From: Paenibacillus barcinonensis
GTDB taxonomy: Bacteria; Bacillota; Bacilli; Paenibacillales; Paenibacillaceae
Direction of reading: 5' to 3'
Assembly: GCF_003217495.1 (NCBI RefSeq)
Contig: NZ_QJSW01000008.1
Coordinates: 1 to 64,000 of the forward strand
DNA length: 64,000 bases
The notes under the pieces were generated by a model. The model was not told where the DNA came from and searched no databases. It saw only the letters and a list, made by a program, of their open reading frames with translations. Numbering within the stretch: the stretch's first letter is position 1; each line of letters opens with the position of its first letter. Of this stretch, positions 51,562-61,846 are shown piece after piece. A program made the position numbers and the translations under genes.

Positions 51562-54500
51562 TTAACCTCCGGTACGTGCAAGCTCACGCATGTTGGCTTC
51601 AAATGCTGCGAGCAAAGCAGCTTCACCTGTCAGACCTGTCGCTTGAATACGCTCGATCTGTTCAGTCATACGTTTGAAGTCTTTTGGAATGACACGTACG
51701 AACTGATTCAGGGAATCCTGCCATGTATCGAGAATACGCTGACCCGCCGCACTTCCTGTAAGTGCTACGTGACGTTGAATCATACCGCGTAGATCCGCGC
51801 TTTCGGAAACATCCTCAATGCGCTCCAGAAGAACCATCTCCAGGTTGCAGCGTTGCAGGAAAGTTCCTTTTGGATCATACACATAAGCGATACCACCAGA
51901 CATCCCTGCTGCGAAGTTACGGCCTGTATCACCGAGTACAACAACACGTCCACCCGTCATGTATTCACATCCGTGATCGCCTACACCTTCAACGACCACT
52001 TTGGCACCCGAGTTACGCACGGCAAAACGTTCACCAGCAATACCACGGATATACGCTTCTCCGCTCGTAGCTCCATACAGCGCAGTGTTACCGATAATAA
52101 TGTTATTTTCCGCTTCAAACGTTGCTTTTGGCGAAGGCATAACGACCAGTTTGCCTCCTGACAAGCCTTTACCCACATAGTCATTAGAGTCGCCTTCAAC
52201 GGTGAGGGTCATACCCTTAGGTACGAAAGCACCAAAGCTTTGTCCGGCTGAGCCAACGAATTTGAATTTAACTGTATCCTCTGGTAAACCGGCAAGGCCA
52301 TATTTCCGTGTAATTTCACTACCCAGAATGGTACCTACAGCACGGTTCACGTTCGTGATTGGCAGAACCGCCTCAACTGGCTGACCGGATTCGATTGCAG
52401 GCTGTGCCAGAGGTACGAGCTGCTGCATATCGAGCGTCTCTTCCAATTGGTGATTCTGATGCTGTGTGCGGTAACGTGCAGAGCCTTCCGGCATCTCAGG
52501 CACATGCAGCAATACAGACAGATCCACACCTTTTTTCTTCCAGTGATCTACCGCTTCTACGGCTTCCAGACAATCTGTACGTCCAACCATCTCTTGAATC
52601 GTACGGAAACCAAGCTCGGCCATAATCTCACGCATGTCTTCCGCGACAAAACGCATGAAGTTCACGACATGTGCCGGATCACCCATATAATTTTTACGCA
52701 GCTCCGGGTTCTGTGTAGCTACACCAACCGGACATGTATCCATTTGGCAGACCCGCATCATGATACAACCAAGCGCAACGAGTGGTGCAGTCGAGAAACC
52801 ATACTCTTCCGCGCCAAGCAGGGCAGCAATCGCCAGATCGCGTCCATTCAGCATTTTGCCGTCTGTCTCTAGCACAACACGATCACGCAGATTGTTCAGC
52901 ATCAGCGTTTGATGTGTCTCGGCAAGCCCCAGCTCCCATGGCATACCGGCGTGACGGATGGAACCTTGTGGAGAAGCTCCTGTACCTCCATCGTAACCGC
53001 TGACCAGGATAATATCTGCACGGCCTTTTGCTACACCTGCAGCAATCGTTCCGACTCCGACTTCGGATACCAGCTTCACGTTAATTTCAGCACGCGGGTT
53101 GGCATTTTTCAAGTCATAGATCAGCTCGGCCAAGTCCTCGATCGAATAGATATCGTGATGCGGCGGCGGAGAGATCAAGCCTACACCTGGTGTAGAGCCG
53201 CGAACTTCAGCTACCCAAGGGTACACTTTACGGCCTGGAAGCTGCCCGCCTTCACCCGGTTTAGCACCTTGTGCCATTTTGATCTGAATTTCATCTGCAT
53301 TCACCAGATAGTTGGATGTTACGCCGAATCGTCCCGATGCAACCTGTTTGATCGCACTGCGACGGGAATCGCCGTTGCTGTCTTTTACGAAACGAGCAGG
53401 GTCCTCTCCGCCCTCACCTGTGTTGGATTTACCACCTACACGGTTCATCGCGATAGCGAGATCCTCATGCGCCTCTTTACTAATTGAACCAAAGGACATT
53501 GCGCCTGTTTTGAAACGACGCATAATATTCTCTACAGACTCCACTTCCTCGAGCGGAATGGATGGTCCAACCGGCTTCAGCTTCAGCATTGAACGAATCG
53601 TCAGCAGCTGATCATTCTCACCCTGTACCAGCTTGGAGTACTTTTTGTATAGCTTGTAATCACCAGTACGCACAGCGTGCTGCAGTGTGTGGATCGTTTG
53701 CGGGTTGAACAAATGCTCTTCCCCATCATTGCGCCATTGGTATTCTCCGCCGGAATCCAGCACTTTGTCATTGCCATCCTTGTCCGTAAAGGCACGGTTG
53801 TGGTGTGTCAATGCTTCTGCGGCCACTTCCTCCAGACCAATTCCCCCGATGCGGGAAGGCGTCCATGTGAAGTAACGATCTACAAATTCAGATTTCAAGC
53901 CAACGGCTTCGAAGATTTGAGCACCGCGATACGATTGAATCGTCGAGATACCCATTTTGGACAATATTTTGATAACGCCTTTTGTTGCGGCTTTAATATA
54001 GTTTTTAACAGCTTTCTCGTGAGAGATGCCACGCAGCAGCCCTTGCTGAATCATATCATCCAGCGTCTCAAATGCCAGATATGGGTTGACCGCACTTACA
54101 CCATAACCCAGAAGTAGCGCGTAGTGGTGAATATCACGCGGCTCTGCCGATTCCAGCAGGATGCTGACTTTGGTTCTTGTTCCCTGACGAATCAGATGGT
54201 GATGCAGTCCTGCAACAGCCAGCAGAGCCGGGATAGCCGCATTCTCGGCATCTACGCCGCGGTCAGACAGGATCAAAATGTTATGCCCCTTGTCGATAAC
54301 CCGGTCTGCCGCTTCAAAGAGCAGGTCCATCGATTTACGCAAGCCTTCCGCGCCTTCCGCAGCCGTGAAGAAGATCGGAATCGTCATCGAGCGGAAGCCC
54401 GGACGACGAACATGGCGAATTTTCGCAAAATCTTCATTAGACAATACCGGTGTATCCAGACGAATCTGACGGCAGCTCTCCGGCTCAGGGTTCAGCAGGT

Positions 54501-56160
54501 TGCGCTCAGGTCCAATCGTTGTCGCTGTCGATGTAACGATCTCTTCACGGATCGCATCAATCGGCGGGTTGGTTACCTGTGCAAACATCTGCTTGAAGTA
54601 ATTGTAAAGACGCTGCGGTCGGTCCGACAGAACAGCCAGCGGTGCGTCATAACCCATGGAGCCTGTCGCTTCCATACCTGTGGAAGCCATCGGCTCCAGC
54701 ACTTTGCGCAGCTCTTCAAATGTATATCCGTAAGCCAGCTGAAGCTGTGTTACATTGTCATGTTTAGGATCTGGCAGCTCCGGTGCTTCCGGCAGCTCAC
54801 TCAGGTCCATCAAATGCTCATCCAGCCAGTCCTGATAAGGGTTCTCGGCAGCAATGATCGCTTTGACTTCCTCATCAGAGATGATACGGCCTTCCTGCGT
54901 GTCTACCAGCAACATACGCCCTGGACGCAGACGATCTTTATAAAGAATATCTTCCGGTGCGATATCCAGAACGCCAACCTCGGAAGACAAGATGATTCGG
55001 TCATCTTTTGTTACATAATAACGGGCAGGACGCAAGCCGTTACGGTCGAGAGTAGCCCCGATCTGCAAACCATCTGTGAATGCCATCGCAGCCGGTCCAT
55101 CCCATGGCTCCATCATCGTACTGTGGTATTCATAAAATGCTTTTTTGGCAGGGTCCATATTTTCATCCGTGCTCCATGGCTCAGGAACCATCATCATGGC
55201 TACATGTGGCAGAGAACGTCCACTCAGATACAGGAACTCCAGTGTGTTATCAAACATGGCTGTATCCGAACCATCCGGGTTGATAACGGGTTTTACTTTA
55301 GCGATATCCTCGCCAAACAATTCACTTTCGAACAGAGACTGACGCGCATGCATCCAGTTCACGTTACCACGCATCGTGTTGATCTCACCGTTGTGGATCA
55401 TAAAGCGATACGGGTGAGCACGTTCCCAGCTCGGGAAGGTGTTCGTACTGAAACGGGAGTGCACGAGTGCAATCGCCGATTCCACCAGTTCTTCCTGCAG
55501 ATCCAGATAGAATTCGCCTACCTGTTCGGTTGTCAGCATGCCCTTGTAAACGACTTTACGACAGGACAAGCTTGGCAGGTAAAATGACTCACCTTCAGCC
55601 TCATCTGCCGAATAACGGATAGCCAGTTCAGCACGTCTGCGAATAACATACAGCTTGCGCTCAAAGGAAAGCTCATCCTTTACATCAGCCGATCTTCCAA
55701 TAAATACCTGACGAACATACGGTTTGGCTGCTAATGCAGAACGGCCCAGCATCTCATCAAATGTCGGCACATCACGGAAGCCGAGGAAGGTCTGTCCTTC
55801 ATCTGCAATAATCTTCTTCAAGCTCTCTTCATGCGCTGCGCGAACCTGCGGATCATGAGAAAGGAACAGCATACCTACGCCGTAGAATCCCTGTTCAGGC
55901 AATTCAAAACCAAGACGTACCGCTTCCTGAGCAAAATAACGATGTGGAATCTGAATAAGGATCCCTGCTCCGTCACCGGAATTCGGCTCGCTCCCCTGTC
56001 CACCACGGTGCTCCATGTTACTGAGCATGGTCAACGCCTGACTAACGATATCGTGTGAAGGTTTTCCTTTAATGTGGGCAACAAAGCCCATTCCGCATGC
56101 ATCTTTTTCGAACTGCGGGTCATATAGACCCTGTTTTGGAGGTAATCCGATGTGTCTCAT
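51562..56160 (-). CDS. gltB: Glutamate synthase large subunit (NADPH/ferredoxin-type)
   Basis: A 1,532-residue enzyme of full length that makes glutamate from glutamine and 2-oxoglutarate. Start [20 protein letters not shown] with the catalytic Cys22 exposed after removal of a 21-residue propeptide ([12 protein letters not shown]). Glutaminase domain about 22-420, central domain, FMN-binding synthase domain about 800-1200 ([21 protein letters not shown]), the 3Fe-4S cysteines in [15 protein letters not shown], and the GXGXG C-terminal domain. The ATG at 56160 has an AAAGG site; the open frame continues upstream through the leader. No gltD small subunit lies beside it. Confidence 0.97.
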   Translation of the reverse strand: MRHIGLPPKQGLYDPQFEKDACGMGFVAHIKGKPSHDIVSQALTMLSNMEHRGGQGSEPNSGDGAGILIQIPHRYFAQEAVRLGFELPEQGFYGVGMLFLSHDPQVRAAHEESLKKIIADEGQTFLGFRDVPTFDEMLGRSALAAKPYVRQVFIGRSADVKDELSFERKLYVIRRRAELAIRYSADEAEGESFYLPSLSCRKVVYKGMLTTEQVGEFYLDLQEELVESAIALVHSRFSTNTFPSWERAHPYRFMIHNGEINTMRGNVNWMHARQSLFESELFGEDIAKVKPVINPDGSDTAMFDNTLEFLYLSGRSLPHVAMMMVPEPWSTDENMDPAKKAFYEYHSTMMEPWDGPAAMAFTDGLQIGATLDRNGLRPARYYVTKDDRIILSSEVGVLDIAPEDILYKDRLRPGRMLLVDTQEGRIISDEEVKAIIAAENPYQDWLDEHLMDLSELPEAPELPDPKHDNVTQLQLAYGYTFEELRKVLEPMASTGMEATGSMGYDAPLAVLSDRPQRLYNYFKQMFAQVTNPPIDAIREEIVTSTATTIGPERNLLNPEPESCRQIRLDTPVLSNEDFAKIRHVRRPGFRSMTIPIFFTAAEGAEGLRKSMDLLFEAADRVIDKGHNILILSDRGVDAENAAIPALLAVAGLHHHLIRQGTRTKVSILLESAEPRDIHHYALLLGYGVSAVNPYLAFETLDDMIQQGLLRGISHEKAVKNYIKAATKGVIKILSKMGISTIQSYRGAQIFEAVGLKSEFVDRYFTWTPSRIGGIGLEEVAAEALTHHNRAFTDKDGNDKVLDSGGEYQWRNDGEEHLFNPQTIHTLQHAVRTGDYKLYKKYSKLVQGENDQLLTIRSMLKLKPVGPSIPLEEVESVENIMRRFKTGAMSFGSISKEAHEDLAIAMNRVGGKSNTGEGGEDPARFVKDSNGDSRRSAIKQVASGRFGVTSNYLVNADEIQIKMAQGAKPGEGGQLPGRKVYPWVAEVRGSTPGVGLISPPPHHDIYSIEDLAELIYDLKNANPRAEINVKLVSEVGVGTIAAGVAKGRADIILVSGYDGGTGASPQGSIRHAGMPWELGLAETHQTLMLNNLRDRVVLETDGKMLNGRDLAIAALLGAEEYGFSTAPLVALGCIMMRVCQMDTCPVGVATQNPELRKNYMGDPAHVVNFMRFVAEDMREIMAELGFRTIQEMVGRTDCLEAVEAVDHWKKKGVDLSVLLHVPEMPEGSARYRTQHQNHQLEETLDMQQLVPLAQPAIESGQPVEAVLPITNVNRAVGTILGSEITRKYGLAGLPEDTVKFKFVGSAGQSFGAFVPKGMTLTVEGDSNDYVGKGLSGGKLVVMPSPKATFEAENNIIIGNTALYGATSGEAYIRGIAGERFAVRNSGAKVVVEGVGDHGCEYMTGGRVVVLGDTGRNFAAGMSGGIAYVYDPKGTFLQRCNLEMVLLERIEDVSESADLRGMIQRHVALTGSAAGQRILDTWQDSLNQFVRVIPKDFKRMTEQIERIQATGLTGEAALLAAFEANMRELARTGG

Positions 56161-56460
56161 GGAACGCAACCTTTCTATAATGAAGTATTTCGGAAAGATC
56201 AAGAACATAGCAACAGGCAACAGTAAAACGGGGGGAGCCGGCATTCCGCTTGTGATAAGCCTGCCTGCTGGATGAAGAGGTGACAGTATAACCTGTCTGT
56301 TCATTACCTGATATTGCGGCGATGACCGCGTATTGCGAAGGACTGCTGCCCGTAATCCCGTAGCAGCATATATACAACAACATGCAACCGTTGGCACGGC
56401 TACGCATTATGGAGCGACGGTTTTTGATATAGTTCTATTATTTTAACACCGACCTAACAT
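56161..56460 (-). other. Long structured leader upstream of gltB
   Basis: From the proposed promoters the transcript has a leader of about 270-390 bases. It contains several hairpins, for example CTGCT..AGCAG and GCGG-TCAT-CGCCGC, and a GC-rich stem ending in CCCCCC-GTTTTAC. No known riboswitch family is recognised. No credible leader peptide is seen. Confidence 0.4.
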
Positions 56461-56468
56461 CAGCGCAA
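56440..56468 (-). promoter_or_regulatory. Candidate proximal promoter of gltB
   Basis: Minus-strand TTGCGC, 17 bases, TAAAAT. Confidence 0.45.
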
Positions 56469-56554
56469 TTTAAACTTTTTAATACCTCCGATAAGAAATG
56501 CTTTGCAGTACAGCTTTAGTGTGATGACGTTTAAAAACATCTCTTTTTCGAATA

Positions 56555-56582
56555 ATTATACACATTTTAAGACAGAGTACAA
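56555..56582 (-). promoter_or_regulatory. Candidate distal promoter of gltB
   Basis: Minus-strand TTGTAC, 16 bases, perfect TATAAT. Confidence 0.5.
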
Positions 56583-56699
56583 CTGATTTTAATTACTGAT
56601 AAAAGAAAATCGTTCCATATCCCGCCTGCGTTTGACCAGATTTTCGCAATTTTCATGTCAAAGCTTACAACAAAGCTTTCCGTTTTCATACAATTGTAT

Positions 56700-56742
56700 A
56701 CAAAATAGCCTGCGGCTCATTTTTGAGCCGCAGGCTATTTGC
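56700..56742 (-). terminator. Terminator of the yhgE-like gene
   Basis: AAATAGCCTGCGGCTCA and TGAGCCGCAGGCTATTT form a perfect stem around a short T loop, followed on the minus strand by TTTTG. A palindrome ATACAATTGTAT lies just left of it (about 56689-56700). Confidence 0.9.
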
Positions 56743-56830
56743 ACTATTTGACTACTATATTGCATAATTCCGATACAAGAGCTTTTACTTTTTTTTGCAA
56801 AAGTTGTCCGAATTTCTGAGTCTTTTCTTA

Positions 56831-59113
56831 TTAAATAGTCGCAGCCTGACCGACTTCAGATACATCCGCTTCTTTCTTCGAACGTCGGCCACTCCAGAGA
56901 AAATATGTCAGTGTAAGAATAATAGATACACCAGCATAAATGCTCAGAATACCTGCTTGATGCCACATTACATCAAAGTTGCCACTGGATACAACGGCTC
57001 TGAGACCAACAATGCTGTGAGTCATCGGCAGCCACTGACTAATCGACTGCAACCAGGTTGGAATCAACTCTACCGGGAAGGTTCCCGCACTCCCCGCAAG
57101 CTGGAAGACCAGAAGCAGGATAACAACATAACGGCCAGGAAGATCAAGCCAGGTAACCAGCGCCTGAACAATCAGCATAAACGTCAGGCCCGTTATAATC
57201 GTAAACAGATAAAATAATCCTGTGCTGCGTGTCTCCAGTCCGAGCCCGTACAACATAAAGCTCGCTACGATAACGGACTGAAGTATGCTCACCGAACCAA
57301 ACACAAGCGTACGACTAACAAAGCGATTCCATCCCGAAACACCTGGCACAGAAGTTTCACGCATTTTCAGAACGATGGTGGAAATCAGTGATCCCACCAA
57401 CAAACCGATGGACAGAAAGAACGGTGTCATACCAGTTCCGTAGTTGCTCACATTTTCCGCCTTGTTCTCGGAAGAATTGACCGGTTCTGCAAACATATTC
57501 ACGACATCATCCGTTTTCTTCACTTCAGATGTTTTCTTTGCTGCATCAGTCAGCTTAGTTTCCAGCTTACCTGAGCCGTCTTTCAGTTCCGACAGACCGT
57601 TGGCCAATTTACCTGCTCCCTCGCCCAGCTGTTTAGAACCATCGGCCAGTGAAGACACGCCGCCGCTGAGTTTACCTACACCTGTCTGTAAAGCAGTTGT
57701 ACCGGAGCCTAGCTGCTTCGCACCTGCTGCCAGCTGAGAACCACCTGTTGCGGCTTCACCCAGCTTGCCACTAAATTGCTTCAGTCCATCGGAGAGCTTC
57801 GCTCCTCCCTGGCTAAGCTGTCCAGCACCGGCAAGCAGCTGCTTCTGTCCATCCACCAGCTGGTTTGCACCAGCAAGCAATTGCTGCTGACCTCCATGGA
57901 GCTCAGTCGCACCAGCAGCCAGCTGCTGATTGCCTTGATGGAGCTGATTAGCACCTTGTGCCAGCTTCTGCTCGCTATCATGCAGCTGTGCACTGCCGTC
58001 AGCTACAGCCTGACTTGCAGCAATCAGCTTCTGAACGTCCGCACTTGCAGCCAGTTCAGGGTTGCTTGCGGCAAGCTGTTTCAATCCCGCGGCAACGCTT
58101 TGAGCGCCATCGGCTACTTTGCTGCTGCCGTCTACAGCAGATTGCAGGCCTGTAGCCAGCGATCCGCTGCCCTGTACTGCCGTTTGCAGCCCGTCAGACA
58201 GCTTCGCACTGCCTTGCTCGGACGATTGCAGGCCCGCTTGCAGCTTGCTCGTACCATCAAGCGAGGACTGCAGGCCTGTGGCCAGTTTATCACTACCCGT
58301 TTTCAACTGGTCAGCACCGCTTTGAAGCTGGGTTGTAGCAGCCTCTTGCAGCTGCTGTAAGCCTGAAACCAGACTCGATGTACCGCTCTCGAGTTTGGAC
58401 GCCCCATTATGCAATGCGTTCACACCGTTGCTCAATGGAGACAAGCCATCTTGAAGCTTCAAAGTTCCAGAGGCAAGCTTCTCCAGATTGTCTTTCAGCT
58501 TCACAGCTCCGTCATCCAGCTTGCCTGCTCCACTCTTCAGATCCCCTGCACCGTCGCCGGCTTCTGCCAAGCCGTCAGACACCTCCGAGAACTTGTCCAG
58601 CAGCGTCTCCGCATATGATTCCGTCACCTTGGCTGAAACTTTGGATTTCAGATCCTTAATAGCCGTTTTGCCGATCTGTGCACCAACAAAGTTATAGCTT
58701 CCATTGGGCTCATAGATCAGCTCTGCCGGTGCAGGCTTGTCATCAAGCAATGTTGTTGCTTTTGATGAGAAATTTTCCGGAATGGTGATTTTCATGTAAT
58801 ACTTGTCGTTCTGCATACCTTCCTTTGCTTTGGCAGCACTGACAAATTCCCATTTGAAATCTTTATTTTTCTTCAGTTCATCAATAAGGTCGTTCCCTAC
58901 ATGGAGTGATTTGCCCTCCAATTCGGCACCTTTATCGAGATTAACAACGGCCACCGGCAGTTTATCCACATGACCGTACGGGTCCCAATAGGCAGCCAGA
59001 TAAATGCCGCTATACAGGATCGGTATAAATAATATAGCAATTACAGGGATCAACACCTTCGGGTTTCTCACGGCCGATCCCACATCCTTGAAAAACACGG
59101 ATAAAGATTTCAT
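56831..59113 (-). CDS. yhgE: YhgE/Pip-family membrane protein
   Basis: A 760-residue protein. One N-terminal membrane helix (about 20-42), an extracellular part with the Pip/YhgE head (KLPVAVVNLDKGAELEGKSL), a long repeat zone of Leu/Gly heptad-like units (about 180-520, e.g. GADQLKTGSDKLATG), then five to six C-terminal helices (about 563-750). Relatives include phage-receptor Pip and YueB and the ESX-linked EsaA. Here no type VII genes are linked. GGGGAG precedes the ATG. A TGACC-N13-GGTCA site upstream is shared with the neighbouring TetR gene. Confidence 0.92.
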   Translation of the reverse strand: MKSLSVFFKDVGSAVRNPKVLIPVIAILFIPILYSGIYLAAYWDPYGHVDKLPVAVVNLDKGAELEGKSLHVGNDLIDELKKNKDFKWEFVSAAKAKEGMQNDKYYMKITIPENFSSKATTLLDDKPAPAELIYEPNGSYNFVGAQIGKTAIKDLKSKVSAKVTESYAETLLDKFSEVSDGLAEAGDGAGDLKSGAGKLDDGAVKLKDNLEKLASGTLKLQDGLSPLSNGVNALHNGASKLESGTSSLVSGLQQLQEAATTQLQSGADQLKTGSDKLATGLQSSLDGTSKLQAGLQSSEQGSAKLSDGLQTAVQGSGSLATGLQSAVDGSSKVADGAQSVAAGLKQLAASNPELAASADVQKLIAASQAVADGSAQLHDSEQKLAQGANQLHQGNQQLAAGATELHGGQQQLLAGANQLVDGQKQLLAGAGQLSQGGAKLSDGLKQFSGKLGEAATGGSQLAAGAKQLGSGTTALQTGVGKLSGGVSSLADGSKQLGEGAGKLANGLSELKDGSGKLETKLTDAAKKTSEVKKTDDVVNMFAEPVNSSENKAENVSNYGTGMTPFFLSIGLLVGSLISTIVLKMRETSVPGVSGWNRFVSRTLVFGSVSILQSVIVASFMLYGLGLETRSTGLFYLFTIITGLTFMLIVQALVTWLDLPGRYVVILLLVFQLAGSAGTFPVELIPTWLQSISQWLPMTHSIVGLRAVVSSGNFDVMWHQAGILSIYAGVSIILTLTYFLWSGRRSKKEADVSEVGQAATI
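57554..58576 (-). repeat. Degenerate ~21-bp tandem repeats inside the yhgE-like gene
   Basis: The DNA encodes dozens of seven-residue units of the form xLxxGxx (residues about 180-520). The units are degenerate rather than identical. Such zones form long coiled or helical stalks and vary in repeat number between strains. Confidence 0.7.
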
Positions 59114-59207
59114 GTCATTTTCTCCCCTTAACCTCTCTGCTCACTAGCAGGAATAACTAATATGAAAACAGAATGAAATTTTCTGGAATTTTTACCGAAA
59201 TACGTGA

Positions 59208-59230
59208 TGACCATAATTCTCAAACGGTCA
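59208..59230. promoter_or_regulatory. TetR-type operator upstream of the yhgE-like gene
   Basis: TGACC-N13-GGTCA, 95 bases before the yhgE-like start. The same half-sites with the same 13-base spacer occur upstream of the TetR gene at 59985-60007. Confidence 0.65.
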
Positions 59231-59326
59231 ATTCAGGGCAAAAAACAAACTTGCCCTCCGACAAGTTTTACTGTTTTTCGCATTTGAACACAGCCATCCA
59301 ACTACATATTTACCGCCTTGATCATC

Positions 59327-59917
59327 TCAGCTGGCTTTGTTATCAAACGCTATTCCCTCCATCAGGAAAAGGCGAAAGTAACTTTTAATCTCATCCTTGC
59401 TAAGCGGTTCATGATACTTGCTCCAATCCGTAGTCAATGCCGTATACAAACGAATCATCATAAACGCAACGACTTGCGGATCACAATCCCGAATCTCTCC
59501 GCCGTCCCTTGCTCTCTCCAGCTCATTTGCCAGAAAATCGGAAATCACTTTCTCCACCTTGTCCAGTCCCGCTTTGGCCTGTAGCGTACCAAAATCTTTC
59601 AACTCATGTGACAGCTTAACCAGCAATTCATGGTCACGGCGAAACTCCAAGAGCGCATCCAGTACCCGGAACAGATTTTCAAAAAAGCTGCTCTCCTTAC
59701 GTACTTCACGATCGGCAATCTTTTTCATCTCCTGAATGACTTCAATCAGAATTTGATCAAACAGCTGCTCTTTATTCGTAAAAAAGGTATAAATCGTGCC
59801 TTTGCCTACATTCGCAATCTTGGCAACTTGATCCATCGTGGTCGCTTTGTATCCAAACATAGCAAACGACTGAGCGGCTGCATGTATAACCTGTTGTCTC
59901 CTGTCAATCGGAGCCAT
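59327..59917 (-). CDS. TetR/AcrR-family regulator (YhgD-like)
   Basis: A 196-residue repressor: N-terminal helix-turn-helix (about 7-52; IHAAAQSFAMFGYKATTMDQVAKIANVGKGTIYTFF-type sequence) and a C-terminal ligand-binding domain. It is followed on the same strand by the yhgE-like gene, the arrangement seen for yhgD-yhgE in B. subtilis. It probably represses itself and the membrane protein gene through TGACC-N13-GGTCA. The ligand is unknown. GGAGG precedes the ATG. Confidence 0.92.
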   Translation of the reverse strand: MAPIDRRQQVIHAAAQSFAMFGYKATTMDQVAKIANVGKGTIYTFFTNKEQLFDQILIEVIQEMKKIADREVRKESSFFENLFRVLDALLEFRRDHELLVKLSHELKDFGTLQAKAGLDKVEKVISDFLANELERARDGGEIRDCDPQVVAFMMIRLYTALTTDWSKYHEPLSKDEIKSYFRLFLMEGIAFDNKAS

Positions 59918-60343
59918 TGTATCTCCTCCTTGCTTCTCGTAGATCGCTCGAATATGATGAGTGATGCTGTCGTTCTTTCAGAACTGACCAAAAATATAAA
60001 TCGGTCATTCGGTCACAAGTTACAATATCACCTTCAAATTAAGATTGCAAGCCTAGCTATCAAAAAATTGTATTTATTTTTTAACCGAAATGCAGTGGAA
60101 ACTGTAAGCTTGGTCGTCTATAGTGTAAGATGACTCAAACAGTCCGCTTATACATGAAGTTTGATGTCTCAAAACATGAAGGATGGTGTAAATATTCAAG
60201 GATGAAACATGATTCCATACTTTTTCGTATATTCATGTAATACCACCCTTGCAGCGCCGTCTCAAGTTTACTCACGATCCCAACTGCTGTATATCAAAAT
60301 TCAAATTAAATTTAAACTCAAACTTATGAATAAAGGTGAACTC
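59918..60343. other. Divergent region between the TetR gene and the glycosyltransferase gene
   Basis: It contains the TetR operator (separate entry) and the upstream region of the plus-strand gene. I see no further gene and no clear promoter for the glycosyltransferase. Confidence 0.4.
59985..60015. promoter_or_regulatory. TetR-type operator upstream of the TetR gene
   Basis: TGACC-N13-GGTCA at 59985-60007, with an extra GGTCA half-site at 60011-60015 (eight bases further). It matches the site before the yhgE-like gene. Confidence 0.65.
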
Positions 60344-61558
60344 ATGCGAAAACCAAGAGTGCTCTTATTATCAGAAGGATTCGGTACTGGTCACACGCAG
60401 GCGGCTCACGCCTTGGCACACGGAATCAAAAAGGTCAGTCCGCATGTTCATAGTCGTGTTATTGAACTCGGGAAATTTTTGAATCCAACCGTGGCTCCAC
60501 TTATCTTTACTGCATATCGAAAGACACTATCGGTTCAACCCAAGCTTGTCAGCCTGTTGTACCGCACTCAGTACAACAAATCGTTAAACGGCTTTACCAA
60601 ACTGGCGTTGCACCGTATTTTCTATACACAAACGGCCCAGGTCATTGCCCAGCTCAGACCGGACATTGTCATCTGCACGCATCCGTTTCCCAACGCGGTC
60701 ATTTCCAGACTTAAACGTCAGGGACTCAACATTCCGCTCTACACATTAATTACGGATTATGATGTGCACGGCACCTGGATTAATCCTGAGGTTAACAAAT
60801 ATCTCGTTTCTACACCTCAGGTTCAAGACATGCTGGAGGTACGGGGGGTTCCTGCCTCGCAAATTCAGATTACCGGCATCCCGGTGCATCCCGACTTCTG
60901 GGAGACGGGTGACAAGGTCAAACTGAGAACAGAAATGGGACTTCATAACATGCCAACTGCCCTGCTTATGGGAGGCGGCTGGGGGCTTTCTTTTGACGAG
61001 GAACACATGAAGGCTCTCGCATCCTGGGCAGATCGGGTACAGCTGGTATTCTGTCTGGGCAGCAATCAGAAGATGGTTGACAAGATGAAGGAAAATACGT
61101 GCTTTCAGCATCCGAACATTCGAATTCTGGGGTACACTCGGGAAGTCAGCAAGCTTATGGATGTATCGGATGTCCTGATCACGAAGCCTGGAGGCATGAC
61201 GTGCACGGAAGCAATGGCTAAAGGTCTTCCTATGCTGTTTATCCCACCACATCCGGGTCAGGAAGAGGAAAACTGCGAATATTTTGTACAAGCTGGATAT
61301 GGGCAGATCATTGACTCCGCTGACATCATAACGAACTGTTTCCAAGAGCTATGTGACGGGCAGCACGATCAAGAGACAACACCTCATCGTAGGGATTATC
61401 AACCAGGGACATCTGCGGCCTATGATCCGACGCTTTGCGCTCAGGCTGTACATGATTTATTGTTCCCAGCAACTACGGAGGTTACAACTGCGTCTCCAGA
61501 GCGGTTTAAAGCCGGGATATCCACTAGACCCTTGTCTGGTACCAGACTGCCTTTATAA
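60344..61558 (+). CDS. MGDG synthase/UgtP-family glycosyltransferase
   Basis: A 404-residue GT28-type protein. The N-terminal domain begins MRKPRVLLLSEGFGTGHTQAAHAL, the MGDG-synthase signature; VICTHPFPNAVISRL and TLITDYDVHGTWI follow; the donor domain has LLMGGGWGLSF and KPGGMTCTEAMAKGLPMLF. Family members add glucose or galactose to diacylglycerol, making glycolipids and lipoteichoic acid anchors. AAAGGTG precedes the ATG at 60344; the frame is open 45 codons upstream without conservation. Substrate is inferred. Confidence 0.9.
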   Translation: MRKPRVLLLSEGFGTGHTQAAHALAHGIKKVSPHVHSRVIELGKFLNPTVAPLIFTAYRKTLSVQPKLVSLLYRTQYNKSLNGFTKLALHRIFYTQTAQVIAQLRPDIVICTHPFPNAVISRLKRQGLNIPLYTLITDYDVHGTWINPEVNKYLVSTPQVQDMLEVRGVPASQIQITGIPVHPDFWETGDKVKLRTEMGLHNMPTALLMGGGWGLSFDEEHMKALASWADRVQLVFCLGSNQKMVDKMKENTCFQHPNIRILGYTREVSKLMDVSDVLITKPGGMTCTEAMAKGLPMLFIPPHPGQEEENCEYFVQAGYGQIIDSADIITNCFQELCDGQHDQETTPHRRDYQPGTSAAYDPTLCAQAVHDLLFPATTEVTTASPERFKAGISTRPLSGTRLPL

Positions 61559-61644
61559 CGCCTCTAATGAGCCTTAGAATCGGCCTGAGAGCTTGATTAA
61601 CAATGTATACTCATAAACATAATGCATAATAATAAAAAAACAAC

Positions 61645-61690
61645 AAAAAGGGTTCCTCTTCACTAACGAAGGGGAACCCTTTAATTTTAA
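61645..61690. terminator. Bidirectional terminator
   Basis: AAAGGGTTCC and GGAACCCTTT arms with inner CTTC..GAAG pairing; A/T tracts on both sides. Confidence 0.85.
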
Positions 61691-61846
61691 CTGCATTTCA
61701 CCGCATACTCTTCCAGAAAAATGAGTAAACTATGACGGTCGATTCGCTCAGAATACGACGAAATAAAACTGCATCATTACATTTTCAGGGCTGATGTGAG
61801 CTCACAACGTTAACTACCCTGCCTGTTTGCAGAATTTCAAGGCCTT

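Noticed and set aside
54124-55587. 487-codon open frame antisense to gltB
   Set aside because: Lies entirely inside a well-supported gene, with odd composition and no start signal.
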